Assembly (NCBI GenBank): GCA_030148425.1
Contig: JASBTM010000008.1
Coordinates: forward strand, 310,001 to 374,000
Source: Hyphomicrobium sp.
GTDB taxonomy: Bacteria; Pseudomonadota; Alphaproteobacteria; Rhizobiales; Hyphomicrobiaceae
Direction of reading: 5' to 3'
Length of the DNA stretch: 64,000 nt
Shown in pieces: positions 11,620 to 20,456 of this stretch. How positions within the stretch are numbered: position 1 is the stretch's first letter; every line of letters begins with the position of its first letter. The translations under genes and the position numbers were made by a program. The notes under the pieces were generated by a model that saw nothing but the letters and a program-made list of their open reading frames with translations, searched no databases and had not been told where the DNA came from.

Positions 11620-11872
11620 TTGAAGCTCCTCTTTTTATGGCGTCTGCGGTGGTCGTTCCGTCGAGGCTTTTTGGTCGCGCATTCCGACACTCCTGTGGCG
11701 AGCGTCGTAAGAAAGAAGCCACATCTCTGCGCTTGGCGGCCAGCCCCGGAACGGAAGTCGCCAGCGCCCTCAAAAAGAGTCGCAGCAAGCCGCAAACCCC
11801 GCTAACCCATGCCCGATTGACTCCCTCCTTCTGCGAGGTGAGGGTCGGATCGAGGGGGCCGTTATTCTTCGC

Positions 11873-12502
11873 ATGCGTTATCCACTTGTCATATTCGATC
11901 TCGACGGGACGCTCGCCGACAGCTTCCCGTGGTTCATCGGCAGTCTGAACACTGTCGCGGACCACTTCCGCCTGCGCCGCGTCGGCGAGCACGAGATCGA
12001 GCCGCTCCGCCGCGCCGACGTGCCCGAGATCCTGAAGCACCTCGGCGTGTCGCGCTGGAGGCTGCCGATGATCGCGCGCTACATGCGCCAGCTAAAATCG
12101 ACGCAGCTCAACACCATCTCGCTTTTCCCCGGCGTCGAAGAAACGCTACGCGCCCTGAAGGCCAGCGGCGTCACGCTGACGCTCGTCTCGTCCGACAGTG
12201 AGCAGAACGCCAAGGTCGTCCTCGGGCCGGAGAACGCCGCGCTCTTCTCGCAATACAATTGCAGCGCCGCCCTCTTCGGCAAGGCCGGAAAATTCCGCCG
12301 CGTGATGAAGCGCGCGGGCGTGAAGCCACATCAGGTCCTCGCCATTGGCGACGAAGTGCGCGACCTCAATGCCGCCCGCGCCGCGGGGATCGATTTCGCC
12401 GCCGTGACGTGGGGCTACACCGCGCCCGAAAAGCTCCGAACCTTCCACCCCGACATCGTCTTCGAACGCATGGACGATATCCGCGAACGCCTCCTCGCTT
12501 GA
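11873..12502 (+). CDS. HAD-superfamily phosphatase (phosphoglycolate phosphatase-like)
   Basis: A 209-residue HAD hydrolase with all four motifs: DLDGTLADS near residue 8 (nucleophile Asp and acid/base Asp), motif II Ser in LVSSDS (about 108), a motif III Lys in GKAGKFRRV (about 137), and the motif IV acidic pair in IGDEVRDLNAARAAG (about 158-172). The helical cap between motifs I and II is of the phosphoglycolate phosphatase type. The substrate cannot be told from sequence. GAGGGGG is about 14 bases upstream of the ATG, a weak ribosome binding site. Single gene. Confidence 0.9.
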   Translation: MRYPLVIFDLDGTLADSFPWFIGSLNTVADHFRLRRVGEHEIEPLRRADVPEILKHLGVSRWRLPMIARYMRQLKSTQLNTISLFPGVEETLRALKASGVTLTLVSSDSEQNAKVVLGPENAALFSQYNCSAALFGKAGKFRRVMKRAGVKPHQVLAIGDEVRDLNAARAAGIDFAAVTWGYTAPEKLRTFHPDIVFERMDDIRERLLA

Positions 12503-12593
12503 ATGCGAAACGAATTTATCCCCGCCTGCTGGACACCGCGCATACTGTGCGCGATCGCCGCCGACACGTTAGAGGCCCCTCCCCCGGCCGCTG

Positions 12594-12642
12594 AGCGCAC
12601 TTGACGACCGGCGTGCGGAACGCGTGTCGCCAAGTGCAAACA
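12594..12642 (-). repeat. Stem-loop repeat, copy 3
   Basis: GCACTTG (about 12598) pairs with CAAGTGC (about 12632), enclosing CGTTCCGCACGCCGG on the minus strand. It aligns with the core of copies 1 and 2. A TTTATCCCCGC box like that in the modular repeats lies nearby at about 12512. Confidence 0.5.
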
Positions 12643-12651
12643 GAGAGCTTT

Positions 12652-12957
12652 TTACGGGCACACCCAGACCGGGCCGACGATCACGCATCCGCGCGATTGC
12701 CAATGCCGCGGACGATGGTGATAGCGGTGCCACCCGCGATACCGGTCGCGGCGATAGTGCCGGTTATGCCGAAAGTTGTGACGGTGCGCATGGCGGTTGC
12801 CTCGCCAATGTCCGTCGCGCCGGTGCCTCACAAGTTCGACGCCGCTCTGAGACTTGCCGAGGCTCGCGACGCCGCTCGACGCAGGCGCGGCGGAGACGGC
12901 CGTGCCCCCAATGGCGGTTCCCAACGCCAGGAAAGTGATGAGTACGAGACGTTTCAT
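12652..12957 (-). CDS. Small exported His/Arg-rich protein
   Basis: A 101-residue protein with a signal peptide (MKRLVLITFLALGTAIGGTA, cleavage near VSA-A) and a mature region dominated by His, Arg, Tyr and Trp (for example HRHNFRHNRHYRRDRY), ending in GCVIVGPVWVCP with two cysteines. ATG 12957 is chosen over the 13077 ORF start because AGGAGA lies 9 bases upstream and the signal peptide begins there. Metal or polyanion binding would fit the composition but is not shown. Proteins of this look are common in Hyphomicrobiales. Confidence 0.75.
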   Translation of the reverse strand: MKRLVLITFLALGTAIGGTAVSAAPASSGVASLGKSQSGVELVRHRRDGHWRGNRHAHRHNFRHNRHYRRDRYRGWHRYHHRPRHWQSRGCVIVGPVWVCP

Positions 12958-13460
12958 CCCAAGTTTCTCCTGTTTGTCTGGATTGATTGCGCAGCACGCA
13001 TTTCGGACGCGCCGCATCGAGTGCGCAGCAAACGCATCGCCGCTGCTCGCTGCATCATTGAATGAACGGACCCGCACGAGATTTCCGCCACGAAAAACGT
13101 CAGAAAATCCTTATTGAACAGCGTCTTCTCGATTTTTGTGCGCGAAAATTTTCTGCGCCCGGACGGAACGATTTTGAGCGTCCGCGGAACAGGGATCTCA
13201 AACTGTCCTCATCGAACCCGAAATGTCCGCGAGAAAAATCGGAAAACTTATCCCCGCTCTCGCTGCGCCACGCATAATGCAATTGCCTCTTCGGCAAAGC
13301 GAACGGCCCAAGGCGTAAGCGCACGTTCGGGCGGTCCCTCCTCGGAGAACCCAAATTGCGCTCCGTCAATTCGAGACATCATCGGCCATGCCACAAGCGA
13401 AAGATATTTCACGATGGATGTTCCGGGGGCGACATGATCACGGATTGCGATACGCAAGGC
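12958..13460. other. Gene-poor repeat-bearing intergenic region
   Basis: About 500 bases without a supported gene. It holds a diverged TTGATTGCGCAGC...GTGCGCAGC stem-loop at about 12980-13029 and another AAAACTTATCCCCGCTCT box at about 13237-13260. The short ORFs listed here lack ribosome binding sites and recognisable sequence. Confidence 0.5.
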
Positions 13461-13868
13461 ATGATGAAGAGGCCAAGAGAGATCATCAGTTCGCTGACGC
13501 TTGCGATAGCCAGCAGCCTGTGCCTCGCTATGACCATCTCATCCGCAACGGCCCAGCAGATGGATGCGCCGCCGACAATACGCGATGAGCCCGGCAAAGC
13601 GGAATCGAAACTGCCCGACCTCGTCAATGGCACGGCTCTGGCGCGCAAACTCTGCACGTCGTGTCACCTGATCGGAGAGGCCGCTAACGCACCTGTCCCG
13701 AGCGATGTTCCCACGTTCACAAGCATCGCAAATCGCCCCAATCAAACGGCCGACCATCTTTCGACTTGGCTCACCCGTCCCCATCCGCCAATGCCAAATC
13801 TCAACCTGACGCGGATGGAGATCCGCGATCTCACCGGCTATATCCTGTCGCTGCGTGACCAGAAATAA
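13461..13868 (+). CDS. Small exported c-type cytochrome
   Basis: Periplasmic mono-haem cytochrome c, 135 residues from this start. The signal peptide core is ISSLTLAIASSLCLAM with cleavage near ATA. The haem motif CTSCH is at about 65-69, and the distal methionine is likely the Met of PHPPMPNLNLT, followed by the C-terminal helix MEIRDLTGYILSL. Its electron partner is unknown and no oxidase or dehydrogenase is adjacent. Start choice is uncertain: ATG 13434 with GGGGG upstream is a fair alternative, while 13461 gives a typical MMKR signal peptide. Confidence 0.9.
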   Translation: MMKRPREIISSLTLAIASSLCLAMTISSATAQQMDAPPTIRDEPGKAESKLPDLVNGTALARKLCTSCHLIGEAANAPVPSDVPTFTSIANRPNQTADHLSTWLTRPHPPMPNLNLTRMEIRDLTGYILSLRDQK

Positions 13869-13925
13869 ATGAGGCGGCGGACCTTTCGATCCGCCGCTCA
13901 CCGCTATCTTCACTTTTGCCAAATT

Positions 13926-14216
13926 TTAGTAGCCGTAGACGCCGACACCGCCGGGCCCAACGTAAACGCTGACGCCCGGACCATCGTCATAATAATCGTA
14001 GTCCCGATAGCCGTAATCGCGATAACGCCCGCGCCAATTGTCGTCATTGCCGCCGTAGCGGCGAAGCTGTTCGCGATCGCCTCGGTTGAGATAGCGCCCT
14101 TGGCGCTCCTTGGCACGCGCGCCTTCGACTCCACTGATAGAGTCGGCCTGCACCGCGGGGACCGCAAACGCGATCAGCATGGCAGCGCCAACCGCTGCCG
14201 CGATAATGGTCTTCAT
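13926..14216 (-). CDS. Small exported Tyr/Asp/Gly-rich protein
   Basis: A 96-residue protein with a signal peptide (MKTIIAAAVGAAMLIAFA, cleavage near VQA-D), a short charged segment (ARAKERQGRYLNRGDREQLR), then a low-complexity tail of Tyr, Asp, Arg and Gly ending GVGVYGY. Start 14216 has GGAGA 8 bases upstream; the longer ORF is not preferred. Convergent with the cytochrome gene, from which it is separated by a GC-rich hairpin (about 13872-13900). Function unknown. Confidence 0.7.
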   Translation of the reverse strand: MKTIIAAAVGAAMLIAFAVPAVQADSISGVEGARAKERQGRYLNRGDREQLRRYGGNDDNWRGRYRDYGYRDYDYYDDGPGVSVYVGPGGVGVYGY

Positions 14217-14339
14217 TGCGATACTCTCCATCTTCTGCGCTTGCGCGTTTTTCAACGCGGCGAGCACCTTGCCTGGAGGTGCAACGTCCTCGAACGATGG
14301 CTGTTCCCACTCAATTCGGCGTGGCGGAAGGCCACATAC

Positions 14340-14738
14340 TCAATGTTTGTCGGAATGGACGTTTTTGGGAGATTCACGTTCTCTTTCACGCGTTGCGGGA
14401 TCGGCAGACGTGAGCCCCCTAACGAGGCTGAAGCGCGAATAGATCGTCACCAAAGTGAGAAATGCGAACCACAGAAAGAGCCCCAGCCAGTCGAACCATC
14501 TTTGGGTGGAATCTCCCAGCGCCATCTCGGATACGATAAAAGCAAACCAAAGTGCGACGATAATAGACGCGACGACTTGGAGGCGCAGTGCACTGCGAAC
14601 GTCGGCTTCACGATGAGGTGGCAGCTCGTAGCCATTCCACATTCTCGTGAACGGATAAAAAATAACGTTGCTTCGCTCTTTCTTAAAAAAAAACGGATCG
14701 AGAAAGATCCTATCGAAAATACAGCCAAGCCACGCCAT
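14340..14738 (-). CDS. Hypothetical membrane protein with two TM helices
   Basis: A 132-residue protein with a hydrophilic N-terminal third, two membrane helices (VVASIIVALWFAFIV and WLGLFLWFAFLTLVTIY) and a charged C-terminal tail. I recognise no family. GTG 14786 opens the ORF, but ATG 14738 (MAWLGCIFDRIF) has a weak GGA 10 bases upstream and is preferred. It is a single gene; base composition is AT-richer than its neighbours. Confidence 0.55.
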   Translation of the reverse strand: MAWLGCIFDRIFLDPFFFKKERSNVIFYPFTRMWNGYELPPHREADVRSALRLQVVASIIVALWFAFIVSEMALGDSTQRWFDWLGLFLWFAFLTLVTIYSRFSLVRGLTSADPATRERERESPKNVHSDKH

Positions 14739-14948
14739 GGTGCGTATTCCAACTAAGAAGGCATTTGAGTTTTGCGGACGGGGCACATTTTGAAGGAACT
14801 GAAGCTAGTAAGTCCGTTCCTTGCGGCACAGGCGTTTGGGTGGAAACTTAACTCTCCCTCAACCAACCAAACGAATTGACCGTGTGCTTTCCGCGACAGC
14901 GGCGCGCTGACCGCGGTAGGGTCCGAAAGAAAAAAGAGAGGCCTCTAG

Positions 14949-16121
14949 ATGCGCGTTTTTCTCGTCTCCCTGCTGCTCGCCGCTTCTCCCGCATTCGTCG
15001 GCGCGGCCCGCTCCGACGAGTTTGTTGACTCGCTGCTCACTCGGGTTCGCACGCAATATGCACTCCCCGCGCTTGCAGCAGCGGTGGTCAAAAATGGAAA
15101 CCTCGTCGCCGCTGGCGCCGTAGGCTCACGTCTCGCCGGCGCGGACATTCCTGTCACCACAGATGATCGCTTTCACCTCGGCTCCGATACGAAAGCAATG
15201 ACTGCAACTCTCGCTGCCATGATGGTAGAGGAAGGCAAGCTTCGCTGGAATTCGACCATCGGAGAAGTTCTTGGCCCAGACCTTCCAAATCTAAAGCCTG
15301 GCTTCGCGGCGATCACGCTCGAGCAGCTTCTCTCGCACACGAGCGGCATACCTTCCGACAACGACGAAATAACAAAACTCTATTTCAGTCCGGATGCCTT
15401 CGATCATCCACTGAAGGACTGGCGCCTTCACATGATCCAAGCTTGGGGTTCGAAGCATGAGCCGAGCTTTCCCTCCTCGGGCAAGTTCCAGTATGCGAAC
15501 CTTGGATACATAACGGTCGGCGCAATGATCGAGAAAGTCTCAGGCGAACCGTGGGAACGGCTGATGTATGAGCGCATTTTCGCGCCCTTAGAATTGAAAA
15601 CTGCCGGCATCGGCGCACAAGCCACGTTCGGTCTTTACGACGCACCAGTGGGACACCGCATCGACGACAAAGGAAAGATCACGCCAAGTCCATGGGGGCA
15701 GCCCGCAGACTTACCGTCTTCCGTCGGACCCGCGGGCCTCGCCCACATGAGCATCAAGGATTTCGCGACCTGGGCCGCCTGGAATGCGGCTGAAGGCAAA
15801 CGCAGTCCGGCGCTCGTCAAACCCGAAACGCTGAAGCGTCTCCATACGCCCGTCGTCAAAATGGAAGTCAAAGATCCAAAGCCCGGAACGCCGAAGTCGG
15901 GTGCTTACGCGCTCGGTTGGGGGCTATCGAAGTTCGATTGGACCGATAAACCCATCCTGACACACAACGGTTCGAACGGCCTGAATTTCGCGTCCGTAGA
16001 GGTCGACGTCGAGAACGATCTCGCAATCGTCGTCACCAGCAACATCTCCGGTCCGAACGTCGACAAGGCCTCGCTCGAAGTGATGAAAGCGCTCTACGAG
16101 AAATACGTGCGGCAACCGTGA
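14949..16121 (+). CDS. Exported serine hydrolase of the beta-lactamase (class C-like) superfamily
   Basis: A 390-residue periplasmic protein with signal peptide MRVFLVSLLLAASPAF. Motifs of the class C/PBP-like fold are present: SDTK (Ser79-Lys82), YAN (Tyr182-Asn184) and HNG near 343 in place of KTG. HSSGIP-type context (LLSHTSGIPS) is typical of the beta-lactamase-related hydrolases and esterases rather than dedicated AmpC enzymes, so drug resistance should not be assumed. AGAGAGG is upstream of the ATG. Single gene; the substrate is unknown. Confidence 0.92.
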   Translation: MRVFLVSLLLAASPAFVGAARSDEFVDSLLTRVRTQYALPALAAAVVKNGNLVAAGAVGSRLAGADIPVTTDDRFHLGSDTKAMTATLAAMMVEEGKLRWNSTIGEVLGPDLPNLKPGFAAITLEQLLSHTSGIPSDNDEITKLYFSPDAFDHPLKDWRLHMIQAWGSKHEPSFPSSGKFQYANLGYITVGAMIEKVSGEPWERLMYERIFAPLELKTAGIGAQATFGLYDAPVGHRIDDKGKITPSPWGQPADLPSSVGPAGLAHMSIKDFATWAAWNAAEGKRSPALVKPETLKRLHTPVVKMEVKDPKPGTPKSGAYALGWGLSKFDWTDKPILTHNGSNGLNFASVEVDVENDLAIVVTSNISGPNVDKASLEVMKALYEKYVRQP

Positions 16122-16140
16122 GGCATGCCAAGTGACGCCG

Positions 16141-16572
16141 TCACGCTTCTTCCTCGATCGCGGCTTGCGCAATCTGCTCCGCGCCACCGTTGAAGTAGGA
16201 CGCGATGGCATGTCCGGCGGCCACGGCCAAAATGCACACAACGACGGAACCGACGATGTTCACCGACGCACGTCCCACGGCGCCCGCTCTCAAAAGGTCG
16301 AGCGTCTGCAGGCTGAACGAGGAGAACGTCGTATAGCCGCCGCAGAGACCGATCATCACGAACAGGCGCAAATTCTCCGGGACCGGATAACGGCCCGACG
16401 CCAAGGTGAGCGTCCCGAACAAGCCAATCAGGAACGATCCCGTCACGTTGATTACGATCGTGCCCCAGGGAAGCTCTTTGCTGACAGGCAGCATGAGAAC
16501 GGAAACCACATAGCGAGCCAGGGTGCCAAGCGCACCGCCAACCATGACGATCAAGCAAGTTGTAAACGACAT
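16141..16572 (-). CDS. crcB: Fluoride ion channel CrcB/Fluc
   Basis: A 143-residue, four-helix membrane protein of the Fluc family, which expels fluoride as a dual-topology dimer. Signatures are GALGTLARY (about 14-21), the pore Asn in [10 protein letters not shown] (Asn42) and the conserved [10 protein letters not shown] (about 78-87) bearing the phenylalanine box. ATG 16572 is preferred over the 16650 start because GAGGA lies 6 bases upstream. I looked for a fluoride riboswitch in the 5' region and saw no match. Convergent with the serine hydrolase. Confidence 0.96.
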   Translation of the reverse strand: MSFTTCLIVMVGGALGTLARYVVSVLMLPVSKELPWGTIVINVTGSFLIGLFGTLTLASGRYPVPENLRLFVMIGLCGGYTTFSSFSLQTLDLLRAGAVGRASVNIVGSVVVCILAVAAGHAIASYFNGGAEQIAQAAIEEEA

Positions 16573-16975
16573 ACGAGTTCCTCGGGAAATCGGTCCACGC
16601 TCAAGATATCGGTCAGGCCGACCGAAGATAAGAGACGCCAATGCGGCCACGCGCCTTGACGACGAGATCGGCGCTCCGGTCGCCCGGAGCGAAAAATCGC
16701 GGCTATGCGAAAGCTCAGTCGATCATCGTCGCCTCCCTCACCTCGTCGCCATTGCGAATTGATGAAAGAGCGAACCTCTCCGACGGGTGGAAATCAGAAA
16801 TGTCCCACCGCGCGCTGCTCCGAGGAGCAGTCACCAACGCAGTAGGAATCATCAGCCATTATGGGCGGTTACAAGGGAGATCCCATTCCCCTGACCTGGA
16901 GGCTATCCCACGCACTCCTCGTGTCAACGCAATTTTTTTCGGTTACGATCATATGCCCCAGGTCGAGGGGAATGG
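16573..16975. other. Intergenic region without a supported gene
   Basis: About 400 bases upstream of both crcB and the small membrane protein. The ORFs here lack ribosome binding sites and family features. I see no repeat or clear promoter. Confidence 0.4.
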
Positions 16976-17203
16976 ATGTCGATCCCTCAAACCGGTTCGG
17001 AACACATGTCCCTCTTCCTTCCCTTCTGGCAACGTCTGGCCGTCACCATCATCGCCATGCTCGCGGCGAGCTGGGTGGCCGGCCTCATCTGGCACGCGAT
17101 CTTCAACTTTCCGCTGCCGAGCTATGTCGGCGGCGTTGTCGGAGGTCTCGCGGCGCTCCCTCTCTGGGATCTCCTGAGGCGCATTCGACCGAGCAACCCT
17201 TGA
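16976..17203 (+). CDS. Small two-helix membrane protein
   Basis: A 75-residue protein with two hydrophobic segments (LAVTIIAMLAASWVAGLIW and YVGGVVGGLAALPLWDLL) and a basic C-terminus. The ATG at 16976 is preceded by GAGGGG at 5 bases. No family recognised; it resembles many small Hyphomicrobiales membrane proteins. Confidence 0.55.
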   Translation: MSIPQTGSEHMSLFLPFWQRLAVTIIAMLAASWVAGLIWHAIFNFPLPSYVGGVVGGLAALPLWDLLRRIRPSNP

Positions 17204-17254
17204 GGATCGCGGGCGTCCGTCGCCCGCGTTCGCCCATGGCTCGGCGCCGATCGA

Positions 17255-17542
17255 TCAGATCGGCAGGACTGAGCGGATCTGATCCTCGTACTGCTTGACG
17301 GCCTCGAGAGCCCGCTTCTTCATCGCCGGATCGACTTCGACCTGCGACGTGAACCCTTCGATGGCCTCGCGCGCGTTCGTTACGATCTGCGTTGCAGCGT
17401 TCTGCGGGCTCATCTCGCGGCTCACGATCTTCTGCAGGAGTTGGGTGAGAAGAACACCGGTGGCGAGCGACAATCCCGACAGCTCGACGATTTCCCGCTT
17501 GAGAGCTGCGATTTCTGCGTTCGTATCTGTCGTGTCCGCCAT
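17255..17542 (-). CDS. Conserved-looking hypothetical helical protein
   Basis: A 95-residue, probably cytosolic, mostly alpha-helical protein (AALKREIVELSGLSLATGV then KKRALEAVKQYEDQIRSVL). No domain recognised. ATG 17542 has GGAG 8 bases upstream and is chosen over the TTG at 17548. It is convergent with the small membrane protein. Confidence 0.55.
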   Translation of the reverse strand: MADTTDTNAEIAALKREIVELSGLSLATGVLLTQLLQKIVSREMSPQNAATQIVTNAREAIEGFTSQVEVDPAMKKRALEAVKQYEDQIRSVLPI

Positions 17543-17802
17543 GTCCAAATCTCCATTCCTGCGCCGATTTACGGCCGTTTGCTAATACCGCGTCGAAAAG
17601 AGTGCAAGGCGTGTTATTCGTCACTTGCGGAAGCAAATGAGAAGCGTCTCCCGCGGTTGTCCGGTTGTATGACATAGCCTTGCCGGTTCATGCCGGTGCC
17701 ACGATCTTCCGAGACCGGCGCCAAGGCCTGAAATTCGCCGGAAATATCCGCGACGATCCACGCTGCGGGAATTGAGGCAGCTAGAGTACAGGTTCGACAC
17801 CA

Positions 17803-18159
17803 ATGCGTGAGCTTAAGCCGGCCACGAGTATCGGCCGCACACTCTCTATTCCGCGCACAGCGACAATCGAAGGTGGCATCGACTATCCCGGCCCACTCGT
17901 CATCGAAGGCACCGTGTTGGGCGACGTCAATTGTCTGTCGCTGATCGTTGCGGAGCACGGGGTCGTCGAGGGGACAATCAAATCCGAGGTCGTGACGGTC
18001 ATAGGTGAGGTTTCGGGTGAAATTTTCGCCAACGAGCTGATCCTGAAAGCCGCATGTCTGGTGAACGCCGACATCGTCCACAAGAAGCTCTTGCTCGAAA
18101 CGGGATCGTTCTTCGAAGGCAAATCCCGCCGGCACGCCGATCCGCTACAGCTGCTCTAG
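17803..18159 (+). CDS. Bactofilin family cytoskeletal protein
   Basis: A 118-residue bactofilin (DUF583), a right-handed beta-helix that polymerises without nucleotide and scaffolds cell-shape or wall enzymes. The repeat pattern is plain: hydrophobic residues every other position with glycine turns (LVIEGTVLGDVNCLSLIV, then VTVIGEVSGEIFANELIL). The short N-terminal tail and Pro/basic C-terminus fit the family. No peptidase (LmdC-type) partner lies next to it. No strong Shine-Dalgarno is seen before ATG. Confidence 0.9.
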   Translation: MRELKPATSIGRTLSIPRTATIEGGIDYPGPLVIEGTVLGDVNCLSLIVAEHGVVEGTIKSEVVTVIGEVSGEIFANELILKAACLVNADIVHKKLLLETGSFFEGKSRRHADPLQLL

Positions 18160-18315
18160 ACTGGACTCACCGAACCGTCCGCTCCACTCTGCAGGCCCCC
18201 AACTGGTCGCGAGCCCCGATATCGTGTAAAAGATACGCTTATTTTCCCGGCAACGGCGACGCGCCGTTAATGACTTTTAGGACCTAATCCCGATCCTCAG
18301 TATGGAGATAGTCCG

Positions 18316-19026
18316 ATGCTGTCACGCCGCCATATCTGCTGTTCCGGAGCCGCTGCGGCCAGCCTCCTGTGGTTCGACCGCGCGTCGGCCGCCGATCAAT
18401 GCGCCGCCCCGACGCTGGATCGTCAAGCTGCGCTGAATCCCGACGACGCGCTCGCCAAGCTGAAGGCCGGAAACGAGCGCTTTGTTTCTCGCTCCATGCG
18501 CAACTGCGATTTGATCGAGCAGGTCCGCGCAACCGCCGGAGGGCAGTTCCCCTCCTCGCTGGTGATCGGCTGCATCGACTCGCGCGTGCCCCCAGAACTC
18601 GTCTTCGACCAGCGCATCGGTGAGATTTTCTCTGCGCGGATCGCGGGCAACGTCATCAACGACGACATCGTCGGAAGCTCAGAGTTTGCGACGAAGCTCT
18701 CCGGCGCAAAGCTCATCATCGTGCTCGGTCATAGCGAATGTGGAGCGATCAAGGGCGCTATCGACAATGTCGAGTTCGGCATGCTCACAGGCGTTCTCGC
18801 GAAGATAAAACCTGCAATAGAAGAGGCCAGCAAAGGCGCGCCAGGCAGCCGGACATCGAAGGATAAGGACTTCGTCCAGAAGGTTGCGGAAGAAAATGCG
18901 AGGCAGAGCGCCCACCGCTTAACCGCCAGCAGCGCCGTACTTCGCGATCTCGCGACGACAGGACAACTGAAGATTGTCCCGGCTATGCACGACGTCGCGA
19001 CCGGCCGCGTGACGTTCCTCGAATAG
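18316..19026 (+). CDS. Exported beta-carbonic anhydrase
   Basis: Beta-class carbonic anhydrase interconverting CO2 and bicarbonate. Zinc ligands and catalytic dyad are present: CIDSR (Cys86, Asp88, Arg90) and HSEC (His139, Cys142). Unlike the usual cytosolic enzyme it has an N-terminal signal (MLSRRHICCSGAAAASLLWF), with adjacent arginines that could be Tat-type, so a periplasmic location is inferred. 236 residues, normal size. GGAG is 8 bases before the ATG. Single gene. Confidence 0.94.
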   Translation: MLSRRHICCSGAAAASLLWFDRASAADQCAAPTLDRQAALNPDDALAKLKAGNERFVSRSMRNCDLIEQVRATAGGQFPSSLVIGCIDSRVPPELVFDQRIGEIFSARIAGNVINDDIVGSSEFATKLSGAKLIIVLGHSECGAIKGAIDNVEFGMLTGVLAKIKPAIEEASKGAPGSRTSKDKDFVQKVAEENARQSAHRLTASSAVLRDLATTGQLKIVPAMHDVATGRVTFLE

Positions 19027-19259
19027 CGCCAGCAAAAGAGCCGCCTCGAGGAGTCGGCCGCAATACGCTGCGCCTGTGAGCCGGCGGGGACACAGATTAG
19101 GCGTTTCGCGACCGACACCGCGAGGCGGCGTCATGGAAGGGGTTTTACGCTAGGCGCATCACGCAAGCTGTTCCCCACGGAACAGCCCAATCTCGATCAG
19201 CGAGTCGGGATCAGATAAAACAAGTCCCGGAGATTGCTCGCAGAGGGACGCTCGTCGTC

Positions 19260-20105
19260 ATGCCCAAAGTACTCATCACCGGTACGTCGTCCGGCTTCGG
19301 ACTGATCACGGCGGTCGAACTCGCGCGCCAGGGTTGGACGGTCATCGCGACGATGCGTGACCTCGCAAAACGCGGCCAACTGGATCGCGCGCTTCAGTCG
19401 GCTGGTCTCACGGCGAATGTCACCATCGCACAACTTGATGTGACCGACCCTCAATCGATGGATCACATCCTGGCCGATCTCGACCTCGAAAAGCGCGGCC
19501 TGGACGCCGTCGTGCACAATGCGGGGGTCGCGGTTGGAGGTGCCTTCGAAGACCTCGACGAGGAGGGCCCCCGCCGTGTCATGGATGTCAATTATTTTGG
19601 CGTTCTGGCGTTGACGAAGCGACTGCTACCGATCTTCCGCGCCCAACGGCACGGCCGCATCGTCATCATTTCGAGCGAGTCGGCATTCGCCGGTCAGCCA
19701 GGAAACTCGCCGTACTGCGCTTCGAAGTGGGCCGTCGAAGGCTGGGCCGAATCACTCGCGTATGAGGTCGAGCACTTCGGCATCGAAATTATCTTGATTG
19801 AACCGGGCGCATATCCAACGAACATCTGGGAAAGCTCGCCCCGCATCCTTCCAAAAGACAGTGCGTATCTCCCGCTTATGCGGCACCTCGAAGTGACGGT
19901 CGAAGCTTATGTCGCCAAAGTCGCGAGAGATCCCGCCGACGTCGGCCGGGTCGTAGCTAAGGCGCTGGCGGCTCGTCGCCCCCGTTTCCGCTATGCGGTC
20001 GGCTCAACCGCAAAGTTCCTTCACTTCACGCGGGGAAAACTGCCGAGTACCGCGGTTCGTAAGTTACTCGGTCGTTTTCTACGTCTCGACCGCGTACGTT
20101 GGTGA
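19260..20105 (+). CDS. Short-chain dehydrogenase/reductase
   Basis: Classical SDR of 281 residues. Nucleotide motif TGTSSGFG (about 7-14), NAG in HNAGV (87-89), Asn111, and catalytic Ser139, Tyr152 and Lys156 (YCASK) are all present. The C-terminal 60 residues form a variable, basic substrate-binding region. Arg33 after the second strand suggests NADPH preference, an inference. Substrate unknown. GAGGGA is about 11 bases upstream of ATG. Confidence 0.93.
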   Translation: MPKVLITGTSSGFGLITAVELARQGWTVIATMRDLAKRGQLDRALQSAGLTANVTIAQLDVTDPQSMDHILADLDLEKRGLDAVVHNAGVAVGGAFEDLDEEGPRRVMDVNYFGVLALTKRLLPIFRAQRHGRIVIISSESAFAGQPGNSPYCASKWAVEGWAESLAYEVEHFGIEIILIEPGAYPTNIWESSPRILPKDSAYLPLMRHLEVTVEAYVAKVARDPADVGRVVAKALAARRPRFRYAVGSTAKFLHFTRGKLPSTAVRKLLGRFLRLDRVRW

Positions 20106-20127
20106 ACTGCGGCGCTCAGACAAAAAA

Positions 20128-20159
20128 ACCCGCTGCCGCTTTGCATCGCAGCAACGGGT
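20128..20159 (-). terminator. Intrinsic terminator of the Cys-rich protein gene
   Basis: On the minus strand a 12-bp stem (ACCCGTTGCTGC/GCGGCAGCGGGT, with G-T pairs) is followed by a run of seven T. It lies just after the 20193-20456 gene. Confidence 0.8.
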
Positions 20160-20192
20160 TCGAGCTTTTCTCGAGCAACTAAGAGCTTCGAA

Positions 20193-20456
20193 TTACTTGC
20201 CGTGCTCGCGATGATACTGATCGATATCGGCCTGCGTAACCTCATTCGACTTACCCAGAGCCTGGATGCACGAATCGGTCAGCGTTTTGCGATGCTCGCG
20301 CATGCAAGCCTTCGCCGCCGAAGTGCCAACCTTGTGCTGGCTGCAATACTGAGCGTAATCGGCGCTGCACGCGTCCTTCACAGCTTGGCTAACCGCGAAC
20401 GCACCGCCCGATGAAAGAGCAAGCGCAACTGCCGCAAAAACCGCGACCCTCTTCAT
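20193..20456 (-). CDS. Small exported cysteine-rich-repeat protein
   Basis: An 87-residue protein with signal peptide MKRVAVFAAVALALSSGGAFA and a mature helical region with four cysteines in the pattern CSADYAQYC ... CMREHRKTLTDSC, resembling the GLG1-type cysteine-rich repeat found in small secreted proteins of Hyphomicrobiales. ATG 20456 is supported by AAGGA 8-9 bases upstream; the 20546 start is rejected. It ends at a strong terminator, so it is a single-gene transcript. Function unknown. Confidence 0.8.
   Translation of the reverse strand: MKRVAVFAAVALALSSGGAFAVSQAVKDACSADYAQYCSQHKVGTSAAKACMREHRKTLTDSCIQALGKSNEVTQADIDQYHREHGK

Noticed and set aside
16573-16700. Fluoride riboswitch upstream of crcB
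   Set aside because: I compared the 5' region with the conserved core of the riboswitch and found no match.
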